From: Janibacter limosus NBRC 16128
Lineage (GTDB): Bacteria; Actinomycetota; Actinomycetes; Actinomycetales; Dermatophilaceae
DNA length: 57,629 nucleotides
NCBI RefSeq assembly: GCF_001570985.1
Contig: NZ_BCSS01000021.1
Location: 1-57,629 of the forward strand
Direction of reading: 5' to 3'
Shown in pieces: positions 57,608-57,629 of the stretch; the stretch's first letter is position 1, and every line of letters begins with the position of its first letter. The translations under genes and the position numbers were made by a program. The notes under the pieces are model-generated. The model made no database searches. It saw only the letters and a list, made by a program, of their open reading frames with translations, and was not told the DNA's origin.

Positions 57608-57629
57608 ACAGGGGGAGTCCTCCCCCTGT
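57608..57629 (+). terminator. stem-loop after the ohr operon
   Basis: Ten-base perfect arms (ACAGGGGGAG and CTCCCCCTGT) with a two-base centre lie 31 bases after the oxidoreductase stop. The repeat ends exactly at the window edge, so any T-tract cannot be seen. Confidence 0.6.

Noticed and set aside
1-57629. tRNA, rRNA, riboswitches, insertion sequences and prophage genes
   Set aside because: I looked in the spacers and found no cloverleaf-like, conserved riboswitch-like or transposase/integrase sequence; short spacers leave little room.

Overview
The window is a GC-rich (about 70% by eye) actinobacterial chromosome segment. GTG starts, start-stop overlaps, stem-loop terminators without long T-tracts, and actinobacterial families (DUF3151, DUF5302, DrrA-type ABC, HAD-PlsC fusion) support this. 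The style fits the Intrasporangiaceae/Janibacter group, but that assignment is an inference. I saw no rRNA, tRNA, CRISPR, phage or insertion sequence, and no gene-free stretch longer than about 280 bases.

Region 1 (1-20200) is mostly housekeeping: a truncated FAD oxidoreductase with an SRPBCC protein, purA, a HTH regulator, fbaA with DUF3151, a GNAT/coiled-coil pair, an aminotransferase, putP, a TrmH methylase, DedA, a DrrAB-like ABC exporter, a 911-residue LuxR regulator, serS and a diacylglycerol kinase-like lipid kinase.

Region 2 (20180-35980) is the most unusual part, a catabolic island. It holds an Ldh-family dehydrogenase divergent from a heme-oxygenase-like diiron oxidase (HDO) with all six expected iron ligands. 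After a stem-loop come a Rieske ferredoxin, an FAD ferredoxin reductase, an aldehyde dehydrogenase, a second Rieske protein, a cytoplasmic gamma-glutamyltransferase-family Ntn hydrolase and a RidA protein. Convergent to this lie an isochorismatase-like amidase, a transporter with a small coupled ORF, an MpsC/DUF2294 protein and a GlcG/HbpS protein. A PucR/CdaR regulator, an MFS transporter and a paralogue of the first transporter follow. The promoters of the HDO gene and of the second transporter share one architecture: TGTGCAC, 19 bases, TGTGCAC, 8 bases, TAGA. I infer a regulon that takes up and oxidises an unknown, probably nitrogen-containing, compound.

Region 3 (36000-45200) holds a gluconate module (gntK, gntP, GntR regulator), a cation/proton antiporter, a two-component system, a DUF4352 membrane-anchored protein, a HAD-PlsC fusion and a pterin dehydratase-VOC fusion.

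Region 4 (45200-51920) is a head-to-tail array of nine paralogous lipoproteins. Each keeps a lipobox cysteine and two further cysteines, and most are translationally coupled. Region 5 (51970-57629) holds a 1212-residue transglutaminase/DUF2126 protein, an ohrR-ohr peroxide module and a CurA-like NADP oxidoreductase, closing with a stem-loop.
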